Shown here: positions 1-8,268 of the stretch, piece after piece
Layout: every line of letters begins with the position of its first letter
Position numbering within the stretch: position 1 is the first letter of the stretch
Assembly: GCF_035982055.1 (NCBI RefSeq)
Contig: NZ_CP108427.1
Location: forward strand, 3,348,001 to 3,412,000
DNA: 64,000 nucleotides
Source: Streptomyces sp. NBC_01288
Lineage (GTDB): Bacteria > Actinomycetota > Actinomycetes > Streptomycetales > Streptomycetaceae
Reading direction: 5' to 3'
Notes under the pieces: generated by a model
Seen by the model: only the letters and a program-made list of their open reading frames with translations
Databases searched by the model: none
Told to the model about the DNA's origin: nothing
Program-made: the position numbers and the translations under genes

Positions 1-1434
1 GCTGGCGCTGCGGCCGCGGTAGTCCGAGGAGCCGTTGGTGGTGAAGACCGAGTCGTCCGGCATGATCACGCTGTTCAAGTACCGGGTGCCCTGGGGGAGG
101 TTGGGGCCGTCCTTGAAGACGGGGCTGTCCTGCTTGAGGTCGACGACGGCGGTGCGCGGGGTCGACTTCTTGGACTCGCCGACGCCTCCGCCGCCGAGGA
201 TCATCACCTTCTGGTCCTGCGCGGGCGGCAGGAGGAGCGAGGACGAGGTCTCGGTCTCCTCGGGGTCGCGCAGTCCGGCGACCTTGGTGAACTTGTTGGT
301 CTTCAGGTCCCAAAGGCCGGGCTCACGGCCCTTGTTGGCGGGTCCGTAGCCGGCGTTCGAGGCCGGGTAGAAGAGCTTGCCGCCCTTGGTGAGGAAGAGG
401 GCCGGGTAGGTGGGGAAGTAACGCTTGGGGCCCGGGGTCCACTTCTTGGTCTTCGGGTCGTAGATCTCGTTGTCGCCCTGGTCGATCACACCGACGTCGT
501 CCAGGCCGGAGACGGCGAGGACGCGGCCGTCGTCGAGGCCGACGAGGGTCGGGTACCAACGGGCCTTGTCCATCGGGTCGACGGAGATGTACCGCTCGGC
601 CCTGGGGTCGAACTCGTAGGCGGCGCGGATGCCTTGGTAGTCCTGCTTCTCCAGGGTGATCTTCTCGGAGAGGCCGTACGTGTTGTTCGCGTCCTTGCCC
701 TTGAGGCCGACGATGTCGTACTGGGCCTGGTTCTCGGTGACCGACATCGGGCCCGCCTCGGCGGCCTCGACGAAGACGCGGACCTCGCTCGCGGTGACCT
801 TGGTCTGCCAGGGCTGCATCGCCCCGCGGGCGTTGTACGTCACCTTGAACTCGCGCTTGGCCTTGGGGACGGTGACATCGAACTTGGTGACGTAGTCGAC
901 GCCGGCCGGTGAGCGGAAGCGGGTGCCCTTCTTGAGGAACATCGCCTTGTTGGGGCTCTCGTTCTTGACGCGCATACCGCCGCCGGCCCGCTTGACCTCG
1001 CCGTCGAGGCGCTCGTAGCGGGCGGTGCCGCCGGCCACCAGCAGGTTGCCGCTGGGGAGTTGGCTGTGTCCGCCGCAGAAGAAGTCGACCGGGGTCGGGA
1101 TCTTCTTGAAGGTGTTCGCCTTCGGATCCCACAGCACGGTGTCGAAGGACCCGGCGTTGAACTTCTTCTGCTCGTTTCCGGAGCCCGCCACGATCAGCAC
1201 CTTGCCGGTGTGCAGCAGCGAGGCGTGGATGGCGTTGGTCCGGTACTCCTTCGGGATGTCGATCTGGTCCCAGGAGCCGTACTTGGCCATGTAGCCGGGC
1301 CGGGTGATCTTGTACTCGTGGTACTGCTCGCCGGCGAAGTCGAGGGCGGCCGGGGCGTTGAGACCGGCCAGGACGGCGATACCGCCGATGCCGAGGACGG
1401 TCTTCCTGGTTTTCTGGGACGGCTGGAAGGCCAT
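1..1434 (-). CDS. glxA: GlxA-type copper radical oxidase (galactose oxidase family), 3' end cut by window edge
   Basis: Visible are 478 codons from ATG 1434; the C-terminal part lies beyond the left edge. The start MAFQPSQKTRK is followed by a hydrophobic stretch (about residues 13-30) that would serve as signal or anchor. Kelch-type beta-propeller motifs follow, including FFCGGHS with Cys120 and a later ARWYPT motif; these suit the Tyr-Cys radical cofactor of galactose oxidase/GlxA proteins. The family oxidises primary alcohols or aldehydes to give hydrogen peroxide, and Streptomyces GlxA acts with CslA on a hyphal-tip glycan. The gene starts 3 nt after the cslA stop on the same strand, so the two are surely co-transcribed. 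The remaining copper ligands lie outside the window. Confidence 0.9.
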   Translation of the reverse strand, partial: MAFQPSQKTRKTVLGIGGIAVLAGLNAPAALDFAGEQYHEYKITRPGYMAKYGSWDQIDIPKEYRTNAIHASLLHTGKVLIVAGSGNEQKKFNAGSFDTVLWDPKANTFKKIPTPVDFFCGGHSQLPSGNLLVAGGTARYERLDGEVKRAGGGMRVKNESPNKAMFLKKGTRFRSPAGVDYVTKFDVTVPKAKREFKVTYNARGAMQPWQTKVTASEVRVFVEAAEAGPMSVTENQAQYDIVGLKGKDANNTYGLSEKITLEKQDYQGIRAAYEFDPRAERYISVDPMDKARWYPTLVGLDDGRVLAVSGLDDVGVIDQGDNEIYDPKTKKWTPGPKRYFPTYPALFLTKGGKLFYPASNAGYGPANKGREPGLWDLKTNKFTKVAGLRDPEETETSSSLLLPPAQDQKVMILGGGGVGESKKSTPRTAVVDLKQDSPVFKDGPNLPQGTRYLNSVIMPDDSVFTTNGSSDYRGRSAS

Positions 1435-1437
1435 GGT

Positions 1438-3222
1438 CTAGTTGCCCCCTGTCGTGGTGCTGGAGACGGACGGACCGGCCCCGGTGGTGGCGAGCGCGGG
1501 CTCGGCGGTGTCGAGGGTGCGCGCGCCGCCGAGCAACGAGCGGCGTTCTCGGCGTTCCTTGAGCAGCGAGCCGACCCAAACCCCAAGCGGCGAAAGGGAG
1601 ATGACCATCGCGAGGACCGCCCAGGTGCGCATGGCCGCGTGGGTGTGATCGAGGACGACGGAGGCGGCCAGCGAGGTCGCCAGGAGGATCGCCCAGAAGA
1701 GATGGATACGGAAGGTCATCACCCGGTCCGGGCTGGCGTCGCCGCCCTTGGGCGTGACGACGAACCGGCTCGGCCGGCGGATGAGCGCCTCGCCGAGGGA
1801 CTTGAGGTAGATGGGCGCGGAGAGCGCCGACATCGCCATACCCGCCAACCCACCCGACCCTTCCGGCTCGTGCGGGGAGACGTTGTGCCGCCGGTTCCAG
1901 AGATAGAGCCCGATCTGAAGCGCGGCCGCGTCGCTGTAGAGCATCAGCCACACAGAGGCCGCGACCTGGGTACCGGACGCCCCGAACCACAGGAACAGGA
2001 AGCAACTCATGATGCCCAGCAGCCAGTTGACGGCGGTCATCGGGTAGTAGACGAGCATCATCGTGTACGAGAACAGCCGCCCCGGAGGCATCGTGAACGG
2101 CGCCTTCCAGTACTGCTTGATGAGCGTCTCGTACGTCCCGCGCGACCACCGCATCTGCTGAGTGAAGAAGTCGGTCCAGGAAGCCGGCCCCTCTCCGACG
2201 GCGAGCACATCGGGCGTATATACGGACCGCCAGTGCGTACGGGTCAGGGGATTGCGGTGCCGATGCAGCTCGAACCCGGTGGCCATGTCCTCGGTGATGG
2301 AGTCGTACAGCCCGCCGATCTGCTTGACGGCGGCCATCCGTACGACGTTGTTGGTGCCGACGAACATGGGGGCGCGGTAGCGGTTTCCGGCGCGCTGGAT
2401 CAGCGCGTGGAAGAGGAACTGCTGCGACTCGGCGGCCTTGGTGACGGGGTTGTGGTAGTTCCCGTACACCTGCGGTCCTACGACGAAGGCGACGTCCGGG
2501 TCACGGAAGTAACCCATCATCCGCTCAAGGAAGTTGGGGAGCGGCACATGGTCGGTGTCGACGGAGGCGAAGAACTCGTAGTCGCCGCCGTGCATGGCGA
2601 TCCAGGCGTTGTAATTCCCGTGCTTCGTACGGGCCTTGTGGACACCCTTGGGGCGGTTCCACTCGGGAACTCCGTGCCGCGTGAAGTGCCGTACGCCCAA
2701 CTCGGCGCACAGGGCCTTGGCTTGCTCGTCGTCACCTTCGTCGAGGAGCCAGACGTCGACCGGTCCGGTGTGGGTGACATTGACCGCGCCTTCGAGAGTC
2801 GCGCGGACCATGGAGAGGGGTTCCTTGCCCGGGACGTACGTCGTGAGCAAGGCGACGCGGGTGCCGGGGGCGGGGACGACGGGGATCGGGTCGCGGGCGA
2901 CCAGCGTGGCGTGGGCGACGGAGGCGACGTTGACGACCATGAACAGCTCGATGAGCCCGATGGCTATCAGCATCGTGACGTCGAGCCCGACCATCCACTC
3001 CTGACCGCCCTCGCGCTCGACCCAGTGGGAGGGCCAGACGAGATAGACGAGCAGGGCGGCGGTGAGCACCGGGGCGAGGCTCATCAGGAGGACAGCGCGT
3101 ATTCGGTGGGGCTCGCGCGAGAGGAGCGAGTTGTACTGCACCTGGTACGACGCACCGGACGGCTCCGCGAGCGGTCCGGCCAGTCGGCTGTAGGTGTCGT
3201 AGTCGTAGCCCTCCGGCCGCAC
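1438..3222 (-). CDS. cslA: Cellulose synthase-like GT2 glycosyltransferase CslA
   Basis: This is a membrane-bound processive beta-glycosyltransferase, expected to make a cellulose-like glucan at hyphal tips. I chose GTG 3222 (VRPEGYDYDTY) because GGAGGG lies 4 nt upstream; an in-frame ATG at 3303 has no ribosome binding site. In the resulting 594-aa protein, two N-terminal membrane segments lie at about 43-63 and 82-103. The GT2 signature is complete: LLDEGDD near 159-165, DTD at 222-224, TED at 310-312 and QQMRW at 355-359. Further membrane helices fill residues 385-560. It precedes glxA in one operon. Streptomyces CslA is reported to interact with the polarity protein DivIVA. Confidence 0.92.
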   Translation of the reverse strand: MRPEGYDYDTYSRLAGPLAEPSGASYQVQYNSLLSREPHRIRAVLLMSLAPVLTAALLVYLVWPSHWVEREGGQEWMVGLDVTMLIAIGLIELFMVVNVASVAHATLVARDPIPVVPAPGTRVALLTTYVPGKEPLSMVRATLEGAVNVTHTGPVDVWLLDEGDDEQAKALCAELGVRHFTRHGVPEWNRPKGVHKARTKHGNYNAWIAMHGGDYEFFASVDTDHVPLPNFLERMMGYFRDPDVAFVVGPQVYGNYHNPVTKAAESQQFLFHALIQRAGNRYRAPMFVGTNNVVRMAAVKQIGGLYDSITEDMATGFELHRHRNPLTRTHWRSVYTPDVLAVGEGPASWTDFFTQQMRWSRGTYETLIKQYWKAPFTMPPGRLFSYTMMLVYYPMTAVNWLLGIMSCFLFLWFGASGTQVAASVWLMLYSDAAALQIGLYLWNRRHNVSPHEPEGSGGLAGMAMSALSAPIYLKSLGEALIRRPSRFVVTPKGGDASPDRVMTFRIHLFWAILLATSLAASVVLDHTHAAMRTWAVLAMVISLSPLGVWVGSLLKERRERRSLLGGARTLDTAEPALATTGAGPSVSSTTTGGN

Positions 3223-3346
3223 AGTGCCCTCCAATGATTGAGGAGTGATCGACGCCCGGGGACCGAAGATCGACCGGGCCGATACCCATACACAAGTGGA
3301 CATATAGGGGCATGTCGAACTGGGTGCGTCCAGGTGGGTGGGGAGT

Positions 3347-3410
3347 TGCCTCCGGCGGCGGAACGGGTGCCTCCGGCGGTGGAGCGGGATGCTTCCGGTG
3401 GTGGAGCGGG
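3347..3410. repeat. Three tandem copies of a 21-22 bp G-rich unit
   Basis: Units at 3347-3367, 3368-3388 and 3390-3410 share the pattern TGCCTCCGGCGGTGGAGCGGG with a few changes. They lie in the divergent promoter region between cslA and the kinase-like gene. No coding role is apparent. Confidence 0.7.
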
Positions 3411-3475
3411 GTTCGGGTGCGGCTCGGCGAGAATGCCTCGGCCATGATCCTCAGCAGCGTTCCGGAGGTACCCGC

Positions 3476-4510
3476 ATGCACGACACCGCCGATCTCGTCG
3501 CCGAGACCTACGCGCTCGGCGCCGGACCGTGGACGCTGACGCCCGTCACCCGGGGCGCGCTGGGGCAGATCTGGAAGCTGTCCGGCGACGGCTCGGGGTC
3601 GGGGTCCTCGTGGGCGGTCAAGGAACTCCTCTTCGGCTGCGACGAGGAGCAGGTCCGCCGGGAGGCCGCGTTACGGGAGGCATCGGAGGGGCTGGGCATC
3701 GCGTCGCCGCGGCTGCTGGCCAATCGGGAGGGGGCGTACGTCTCGCACCTGGACTCCGGCTCCGGCTCCGGTCTCGCTTCCACCACCTCCGGTTCCGATT
3801 CTTCCGCCGGTTCCCACATCAAGCTGTACGACTGGATCGACGGCGCCCCCGCGGACGTGTCCGACCCGGACGTCCTGGACTGGTTCGGGCGGACCATGGC
3901 GCTGCTGCACCGGGCGGGCGAGGGCGAGAGTGCGATGCCGTCCGCCTGGTACGAGCGGTGCCCGGGGGACGACGAGTGGGCGGTGCTGCACGCGGAGGTC
4001 CGGCGGGCGGGGATGCCGTGGGCGGACGAACTGGGCCGCTTCATCGCCACCTCCGCAAGGGAGTTGGCGCACTGGGTGACCCCGTCCGACCCCGATGGTC
4101 TGGTCACGTCCCATCTCGATCTACAGCCCCAGAACGTCCTGGTCGGCCGGAACGGTCCCGTCCTCCTCGACTGGGACAACGCCGGATCCGCTTCCGCGGA
4201 ACGGGAGTTGGCCCGCGCCCTGTTCGTGTGGTCGGGCTGGAACGAGGGGGATGTGGAGGTGGGCGTGCGGGTGGCGCGGGCGTATCGGAGTGCCGGGGGG
4301 CGTGCCGTCGTACAGGGTCCGCAGTCGTTCTCGATGCTTTTCGCTACCGCGCTGAACTACGTGCGGGTGCAGGCCGATTGCGCGATCGACCCGACGGTGA
4401 CGGCCGCGCAGAGGGAGTTCGGGAGCGGTCAGGTCGTCACCGCGATGGGTTGGGTGCCGGATCTGGCGGTCGTGTCGCGGTTGAGTGCGGCGGTGGGGCG
4501 GGTGGGGTGA
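3476..4510 (+). CDS. Aminoglycoside phosphotransferase-fold (APH/choline kinase-like) protein
   Basis: A 344-aa protein of the protein-kinase-like phosphotransferase fold. I chose ATG 3476 (MHDTADLVAETY) because GGAGG precedes it by 7 nt; the open frame continues upstream without a start signal. The Brenner motif HLDLQPQN supplies the catalytic Asp and the metal-binding Asn, and LLDWDN is the DFG equivalent. An N-terminal lobe around AVKELL holds the nucleotide-binding Lys. The family phosphorylates small molecules such as aminoglycosides, choline or sugars; the substrate cannot be told from sequence. A short Gly/Ser-rich insert lies near residues 85-110. The next gene follows after 31 nt and may be co-expressed. 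Confidence 0.8.
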   Translation: MHDTADLVAETYALGAGPWTLTPVTRGALGQIWKLSGDGSGSGSSWAVKELLFGCDEEQVRREAALREASEGLGIASPRLLANREGAYVSHLDSGSGSGLASTTSGSDSSAGSHIKLYDWIDGAPADVSDPDVLDWFGRTMALLHRAGEGESAMPSAWYERCPGDDEWAVLHAEVRRAGMPWADELGRFIATSARELAHWVTPSDPDGLVTSHLDLQPQNVLVGRNGPVLLDWDNAGSASAERELARALFVWSGWNEGDVEVGVRVARAYRSAGGRAVVQGPQSFSMLFATALNYVRVQADCAIDPTVTAAQREFGSGQVVTAMGWVPDLAVVSRLSAAVGRVG

Positions 4511-4541
4511 TCGAGTGCGGGGCGGTGGAGGGGAGTTGGGG

Positions 4542-5210
4542 GTGACCGTTCTGGTGTCGGTGTGGGGAGCGGCTCCCGGCGTGGGCAAGTCGACGCTGTG
4601 CGCGGGGCTGTCCCGGTCGCTCGCCGGGGCGGGGCTGCGGGTGGATCACTTCCGCGAGGAGGAGATCCTGAGCCGGCCTCAATTCGCTGCGGTGGCTGAG
4701 GAGTTCGGGGCGACTGGAGCGGTCGGTCTGGAGACGCTGGTCGCGGCGACGGAGCGGTTTGTCGCTTCTGTTCTGGCGAGCGGCGACGACGTGGTGATCG
4801 CGGACGCGCTGATGCCGTTCGTGCCGACGTTGCTGGCGATGGGGCACGGCGAGGAGGCGATCGACGCGTTCATGGCCGACCTCACGCGCGTGCTGGCGCC
4901 GGTCCGCCCGGTCGTGGTCTTCCTCGACGGGGACGCCGGCGCCGCGCTGTCCCGGGCGGCGGAGCGGGAGGGGCCGGGGTGGTTGGGCTGGTACGTCGGC
5001 AAGCTCGCCGCGTATGAGGTGAGCCCGCCCGTCGCCGACCTCGCGTCAGCTGTGGCCTACCTGTGGCGCGAGCGCGCCGTGACGCTCGGCGCGGTGCGGC
5101 GGCAGGAGTGGGGGCTCGTTGTGGTCGAAGGGGCGGATGGGCTGACGCCGGATGAGGTGCTGGGGGCAGTGGGGCAGGGCCTCAAACCCTGGCTTCCCCA
5201 GCACCCCTGA
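4542..5210 (+). CDS. P-loop nucleotide-binding protein, kinase-like
   Basis: A 222-aa protein starting at GTG 4542 (VTVLVSVWGAAPGVGKST). The Walker A motif GAAPGVGKS lies near the N-terminus. Later hydrophobic strands (VVIADALMPF, PVVVFLDGD) suit the core of small P-loop kinases. I cannot name a substrate. Nucleotide or small-molecule kinase is likeliest from the fold and from its neighbour, an APH-type phosphotransferase. The 3' third of this gene is duplicated and decaying directly downstream (5229-5590), so the present C-terminus may be one of several historical ends. Confidence 0.65.
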   Translation: MTVLVSVWGAAPGVGKSTLCAGLSRSLAGAGLRVDHFREEEILSRPQFAAVAEEFGATGAVGLETLVAATERFVASVLASGDDVVIADALMPFVPTLLAMGHGEEAIDAFMADLTRVLAPVRPVVVFLDGDAGAALSRAAEREGPGWLGWYVGKLAAYEVSPPVADLASAVAYLWRERAVTLGAVRRQEWGLVVVEGADGLTPDEVLGAVGQGLKPWLPQHP

Positions 5211-5228
5211 CTTCGAGAACGCCGAGGC

Positions 5229-5590
5229 CACCCTGTCCCGCGCCGGGAAACGCGCGGGGCCGGAGTGGCTCGGCTCGTACGCCGGCAAGCTCGGCGCCTA
5301 CGACGTGAGCCCGGCCGGCGGTGGCCCCGGGGCTGCGGTGGCATACCTGCGGCGCGAGCGGACGGCGGCCCAAGGAGGGCTTGTTGCGGTGGAACGGGCC
5401 GATGGGCTGACTCCGGGTGAGGTGCTGGGGGCAGTGGGCAAGGTCTCAAACCCCGGCTCCACCAGCTGTCCTGACTTCGGGGACATCGGGCCGACGGTGA
5501 CGTACCCGCGGCGCGAGCGAGCCGATGAGCTGGCTCGGGGTGAGGTGCTGGGGGCCGTGGAGCAGGGCCTCGAACCCTGGCTCACCTGGC
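5229..5590 (+). pseudogene. Two decayed tandem copies of the 3' end of the P-loop gene
   Basis: After the stop at 5210, a second copy of the last third of the gene runs from about 5229 to 5477. Conceptual translation gives LSRAGKRAGPEWLGSYAGK, against LSRAAEREGPGWLGWYVGK in the intact gene, and the copy is in a different frame from the parent. The shared word GAGGTGCTGGGGGC begins at 5154 in the gene, 5419 in copy two and 5542 in copy three. The first period is therefore 265 bp, and copy three (about 5497-5590) has lost roughly 140 bp inside. Neither extra copy has a start signal. It fills the interval between the gene and the convergent gene at 5625. Confidence 0.75.
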
Positions 5591-5624
5591 TCCCACGACC
5601 CGCCCCCGCCGGACGGCGCCCCCG

Positions 5625-5918
5625 CTACTCCGCCAGATGCCGTTCGACCGTCTCCACCTTGGACGTGAGGCCGTCCGTCACGCCGGGGCGGATGTCTGCC
5701 TTGAGGACGACGGAGACGCGCGGGGCGCGGGCCTCGACGGCGGCGACGGCTCGCTTGACCACGTCCATCACCTCGTCCCACTCGCCCTCGATGGACGTGA
5801 ACATCGCGTCGGTGCGGTTGGGCAGGCCGGATTCGCGGACCACGCGGACGGCGTCGGCGACGTACTCCCCCACGTCCTCGCCGACACCGAGGGGCGTCAC
5901 GGAGAAGGCGACGATCAT
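5625..5918 (-). CDS. MTH1187/YkoF-like thiamine-binding family protein
   Basis: A 97-aa protein starting [19 protein letters not shown]. The opening strand, the [20 protein letters not shown] segment and the C-terminal [16 protein letters not shown] are typical of the MTH1187 (UPF0045) family, small ferredoxin-like proteins that form tetramers; some members bind thiamine. Length matches the family. Its ATG overlaps the stop of the upstream DUF3817 gene (ATGA, positions 5915-5918), so the two are translationally coupled. No catalytic residues are expected, and the physiological role in Streptomyces is unknown. Confidence 0.85.
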   Translation of the reverse strand: MIVAFSVTPLGVGEDVGEYVADAVRVVRESGLPNRTDAMFTSIEGEWDEVMDVVKRAVAAVEARAPRVSVVLKADIRPGVTDGLTSKVETVERHLAE

Positions 5919-6259
5919 GCGTTCACGATCCCTTCCTGGCGGACGCGGGAGGCGATGACCGCGTTCTCGGCCTCGCGCTTGAGCTTGCGCTCGGCGAAGA
6001 AGCCGCCGGTGGGCAGTACGGAGAGGACGAAGTAGAAGGCGGCCGTCTTGGCGCCCCACTTCGTGCGGTTCCAGGCGTCGGCCCAGAAGAGGACGTAGAG
6101 GATGAAGAGGACACCGTGGACCATGCCCATGACGGGCACCGCGTTGAAGTCCGTGGTCCGCTTCAGCACCGAACAGACGAGCAGCAGGAGGAAGGACACG
6201 GCCTCGGGGGCCGACACCAGGCGGAGGCGGCGGATGGCGGTGGCGGTCTTGATGTCCAC
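5915..6259 (-). CDS. DUF3817 small integral membrane protein
   Basis: A 114-aa protein with three predicted membrane helices: [32 protein letters not shown] and [16 protein letters not shown]. The C-terminus is charged and ends in EGIVNA. This pattern, including the GMVHG motif, fits DUF3817 (YdzA-like) proteins of unknown function. It is the first gene of a two-gene unit with the MTH1187-like gene. The upstream region carries a Rex-like inverted repeat (6292-6309) shared with the divergent DUF6191 gene. Confidence 0.85.
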   Translation of the reverse strand: MDIKTATAIRRLRLVSAPEAVSFLLLLVCSVLKRTTDFNAVPVMGMVHGVLFILYVLFWADAWNRTKWGAKTAAFYFVLSVLPTGGFFAERKLKREAENAVIASRVRQEGIVNA

Positions 6260-6291
6260 GGGTCACCTTCGGTGAGGGAGACGTCCACAGT

Positions 6292-6309
6292 TTGTGAACG
6301 CGAGCACAA
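6292..6309. promoter_or_regulatory. Rex-like operator between divergent DUF3817 and DUF6191 genes
   Basis: The 18-mer TTGTGAACGCGAGCACAA matches the Rex consensus TTGTGAA-N4-TTCACAA at all but two fixed positions. A second overlapping inverted repeat, GTGAACG (6294-6300) and CGTTCAC (6311-6317), lies beside it. Rex is the NADH/NAD+-sensing repressor of actinobacteria. The match is visible; regulation by Rex is inferred. Confidence 0.45.
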
Positions 6310-6381
6310 ACGTTCACCCATTGTGGCAAACGGCTGAGCGACCCGAGACTGGGGGTCCGTCGCCGAGCCCCGGGAGTGCCC

Positions 6382-6705
6382 GTGCAGTTCGTTTTCTTCA
6401 TGACGCTGCCCGGGCTGGTGGTCCTGCTGACCGCCCTCGCGTTCCTCGACCAGCTGCTCCTGAAGATGGGCCGCGCCGGAATGCTCCCCTGGCGGAACTC
6501 CGGGCGGCAGGGCCAGATATCCGCGACCGGCTTCGAGCAGCTCCACGCGAGCCTGTCGCCGGGCAAGCAGACCGAGCTGAAGGAACGGCAGAGCGCGCTG
6601 GTGATGCGGGACGACGAGGAGGACGGGGACCCGCCCTGGTCGACCGTCGACCTGCACGCGGGCACGGCGGTCATCCGGCTGAACAGGTCCCGCGACACGG
6701 CGTAG
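6382..6705 (+). CDS. DUF6191 family small protein
   Basis: A protein of about 107 aa starting at GTG 6382 ([19 protein letters not shown]), with GGGAG 5 nt upstream; an alternative GTG at 6376 lies too close to that signal. One N-terminal membrane helix is followed by a polar domain with [17 protein letters not shown] and [16 protein letters not shown] recognise this as the DUF6191 type common in Streptomyces; its function is unknown. It is divergent from the DUF3817 pair and shares their regulatory region. Confidence 0.75.
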   Translation: MQFVFFMTLPGLVVLLTALAFLDQLLLKMGRAGMLPWRNSGRQGQISATGFEQLHASLSPGKQTELKERQSALVMRDDEEDGDPPWSTVDLHAGTAVIRLNRSRDTA

Positions 6706-6809
6706 CGCCGGGCGACGTCGTCGTACTACGGCCCGGCGGCACACGGGGAGCACCGCCCGACGGCAGGCGGGAGCACCGCGTCTCGGCAGGCGGGAGCATC
6801 ACGCGCGGC

Positions 6810-7560
6810 GGCACGTCTTGGGTACACCCTGGGGTCACCCCGCAGCGCACCCTGAAGGCATCCCGGGTCGGCCCCTGAAACGAACCCCGGGCCTGTCCCG
6901 GAGTCACCCCACGACAAAACTTGGGCCCACCCCGAGTCCGCGCCGGCGCCCGCACAAACCGCGGCCCACCCCGCAACAACATGTCGTGGGCCCGCGTCAG
7001 GTCTGCGGCGCAGCAGGTCGCAGGCCCGCCCGGGATACGCCCGTGACCAGCCCTCGGCCCGCGTCGGCTCTGTGGCTCAGCAAGTCGGAGGCCCGGCCCG
7101 GGATCCGCCCCACGACCTGCCCCAGGCCCCCGCTCGCAACGAACCACAACCCACTCCGGGGCCGCCCCGCGAGAAGCCCCGGGGTCACCGGACAACAAGC
7201 CCCGGGCCCCACCGGGTCCGCCCCCACAACAACCCCGCCCTGCGCCCCAGCGACAGGCCTCGGCCCGCCTTGCGCCCGTCGTCACGACATGTCCCCGGAC
7301 CACCCCTGCCCGCCTGCCCGCCTGCCCGCCTGCCCGCCTGCCCGCCTGCCCGCCTGCCCGCCGCGAGTCTTGGACACCCCCGGGTGCGTCCCCGCAGCAA
7401 GCCCCAAACCCCGCCCGAATCCACCCCGCGACCTGCCCTGGACCCAGGCCCACCCTGAGCCCGCCCCTCGACACACCTCAAGCCCGTCCCGAGCCCACCC
7501 TGACCGCCCCCAACACGCCCCCGACCCGCCCAGAGTTCACCCCCGGCTCCGCCCTAGGGG
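6810..7560. repeat. C-rich degenerate minisatellite tract, no credible gene
   Basis: The interval 6706-7628 has no supported gene. From about 6810 to 7560 the plus strand is strongly C-rich and G-poor, built of degenerate units around GGGCCCACCCCG and ACAAC. A clear imperfect tandem pair of about 68 bp lies at 6986-7053 and 7054-7122, sharing GGCCCGCGTC, GCTCAGCAAGTCG-like and CCCGGGAT words. Long open frames cross the tract on both strands, but their translations are Pro/Arg/His-rich low-complexity without a start signal. The 8-bp array listed separately lies inside. Confidence 0.75.
7305..7360. repeat. Seven perfect tandem copies of the octamer CCTGCCCG
   Basis: Seven uninterrupted copies of CCTGCCCG occupy 7305-7360. 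Perfect identity inside an otherwise degenerate tract points to recent slippage. The copy number probably differs between strains. Confidence 0.95.
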
Positions 7561-7628
7561 CCAGGTCAGGGTCGTTCTCCACCCACGGGCCCTGTCCTCG
7601 ACCGCACCCGTGCGGTTACCTTCGCAGC

Positions 7629-8267
7629 GTGGCGATGTTTCGGCTCCAGGGCAGCAAGGTGCTCGCCGTCGACATGACCGGGGACGCCGTGAAGGCGAAG
7701 AACGGCTCGATGGTCGCGTACGACGGGCAGATGGCCTTCAAGAAGATGAGCGGTGGCGGTGAGGGCATCCGGGGGATGGTGACCCGGCGGCTCACCGGTG
7801 AGCAGATGACGGTGATGGAGGTGAGGGGGCAGGGGACGTGCTGGTTCGCGGACCGGGCCTCCGAGATCAACCTCGTGAATCTCCAGGGGGACAAGCTGTA
7901 CGTGGAGTCGAGCAATCTGCTCGTGACCGACGCCGGGCTGCGGACGGGGACCACGTTCACCGGGCTGCGCGGCGCCTCGCAGGGCAACGGGCTGTTCACG
8001 ACGACCGTCGAAGGACATGGCCAGGCGGCGATCATGTCGGACGGTCCGGCGGTGGTGCTGCGGGTCAGCCGGCAGTACCCGCTGACCGTCGACCCGGGCG
8101 CGTACATCGCGCACCAGGGGAACCTCCAGCAGTCCTTCCAGTCCGGTGTGACCTTCCGCACGCTCTTCGGGGAGGGCGGCGGCGAGGCTTTCCAGATCCG
8201 CTTCGAGGGCGACGGACTCGTCTACGTCCAGCCCAGCGAGCGGAACACGATCGCGGGGGACGTGTGA
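7629..8267 (+). CDS. AIM24 family protein, first of three tandem paralogues
   Basis: A 212-aa protein of the AIM24 (DUF124) family: mostly beta, with the motifs MTVMEVRGQGTCWFAD, LYVESSNLLV and the C-terminal GEAFQIRFEGDGLVYVQPSE. In yeast the family is named for a mitochondrial protein; bacterial functions are not settled. Start is GTG 7629 or ATG 7635. There is no Shine-Dalgarno sequence, but TACCTT lies 6 nt upstream of the GTG, so the mRNA may be leaderless. The next paralogue starts 1 nt after the stop. Confidence 0.85.
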   Translation: MAMFRLQGSKVLAVDMTGDAVKAKNGSMVAYDGQMAFKKMSGGGEGIRGMVTRRLTGEQMTVMEVRGQGTCWFADRASEINLVNLQGDKLYVESSNLLVTDAGLRTGTTFTGLRGASQGNGLFTTTVEGHGQAAIMSDGPAVVLRVSRQYPLTVDPGAYIAHQGNLQQSFQSGVTFRTLFGEGGGEAFQIRFEGDGLVYVQPSERNTIAGDV

Positions 8268-8268
8268 C

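Noticed and set aside
323..2149. 608-codon frame on the minus strand overlapping glxA and cslA
   Set aside because: It runs through both genes in another frame and gives Arg/Pro/Gly-rich sequence; glxA and cslA have intact family motifs.
5152..5958. 268-codon gene after the P-loop gene
   Set aside because: It joins duplicated, frame-shifted tail copies to antisense of the MTH1187-like gene. No start signal fits.
7305..7360. CRISPR-like array
   Set aside because: The units are contiguous octamers with no spacers, and no cas gene is present.
6818..7762. 314-codon plus-strand frame through the C-rich tract
   Set aside because: Translation is Pro/Arg/His-rich low complexity. It has no ribosome binding site and it overlaps the AIM24 start.
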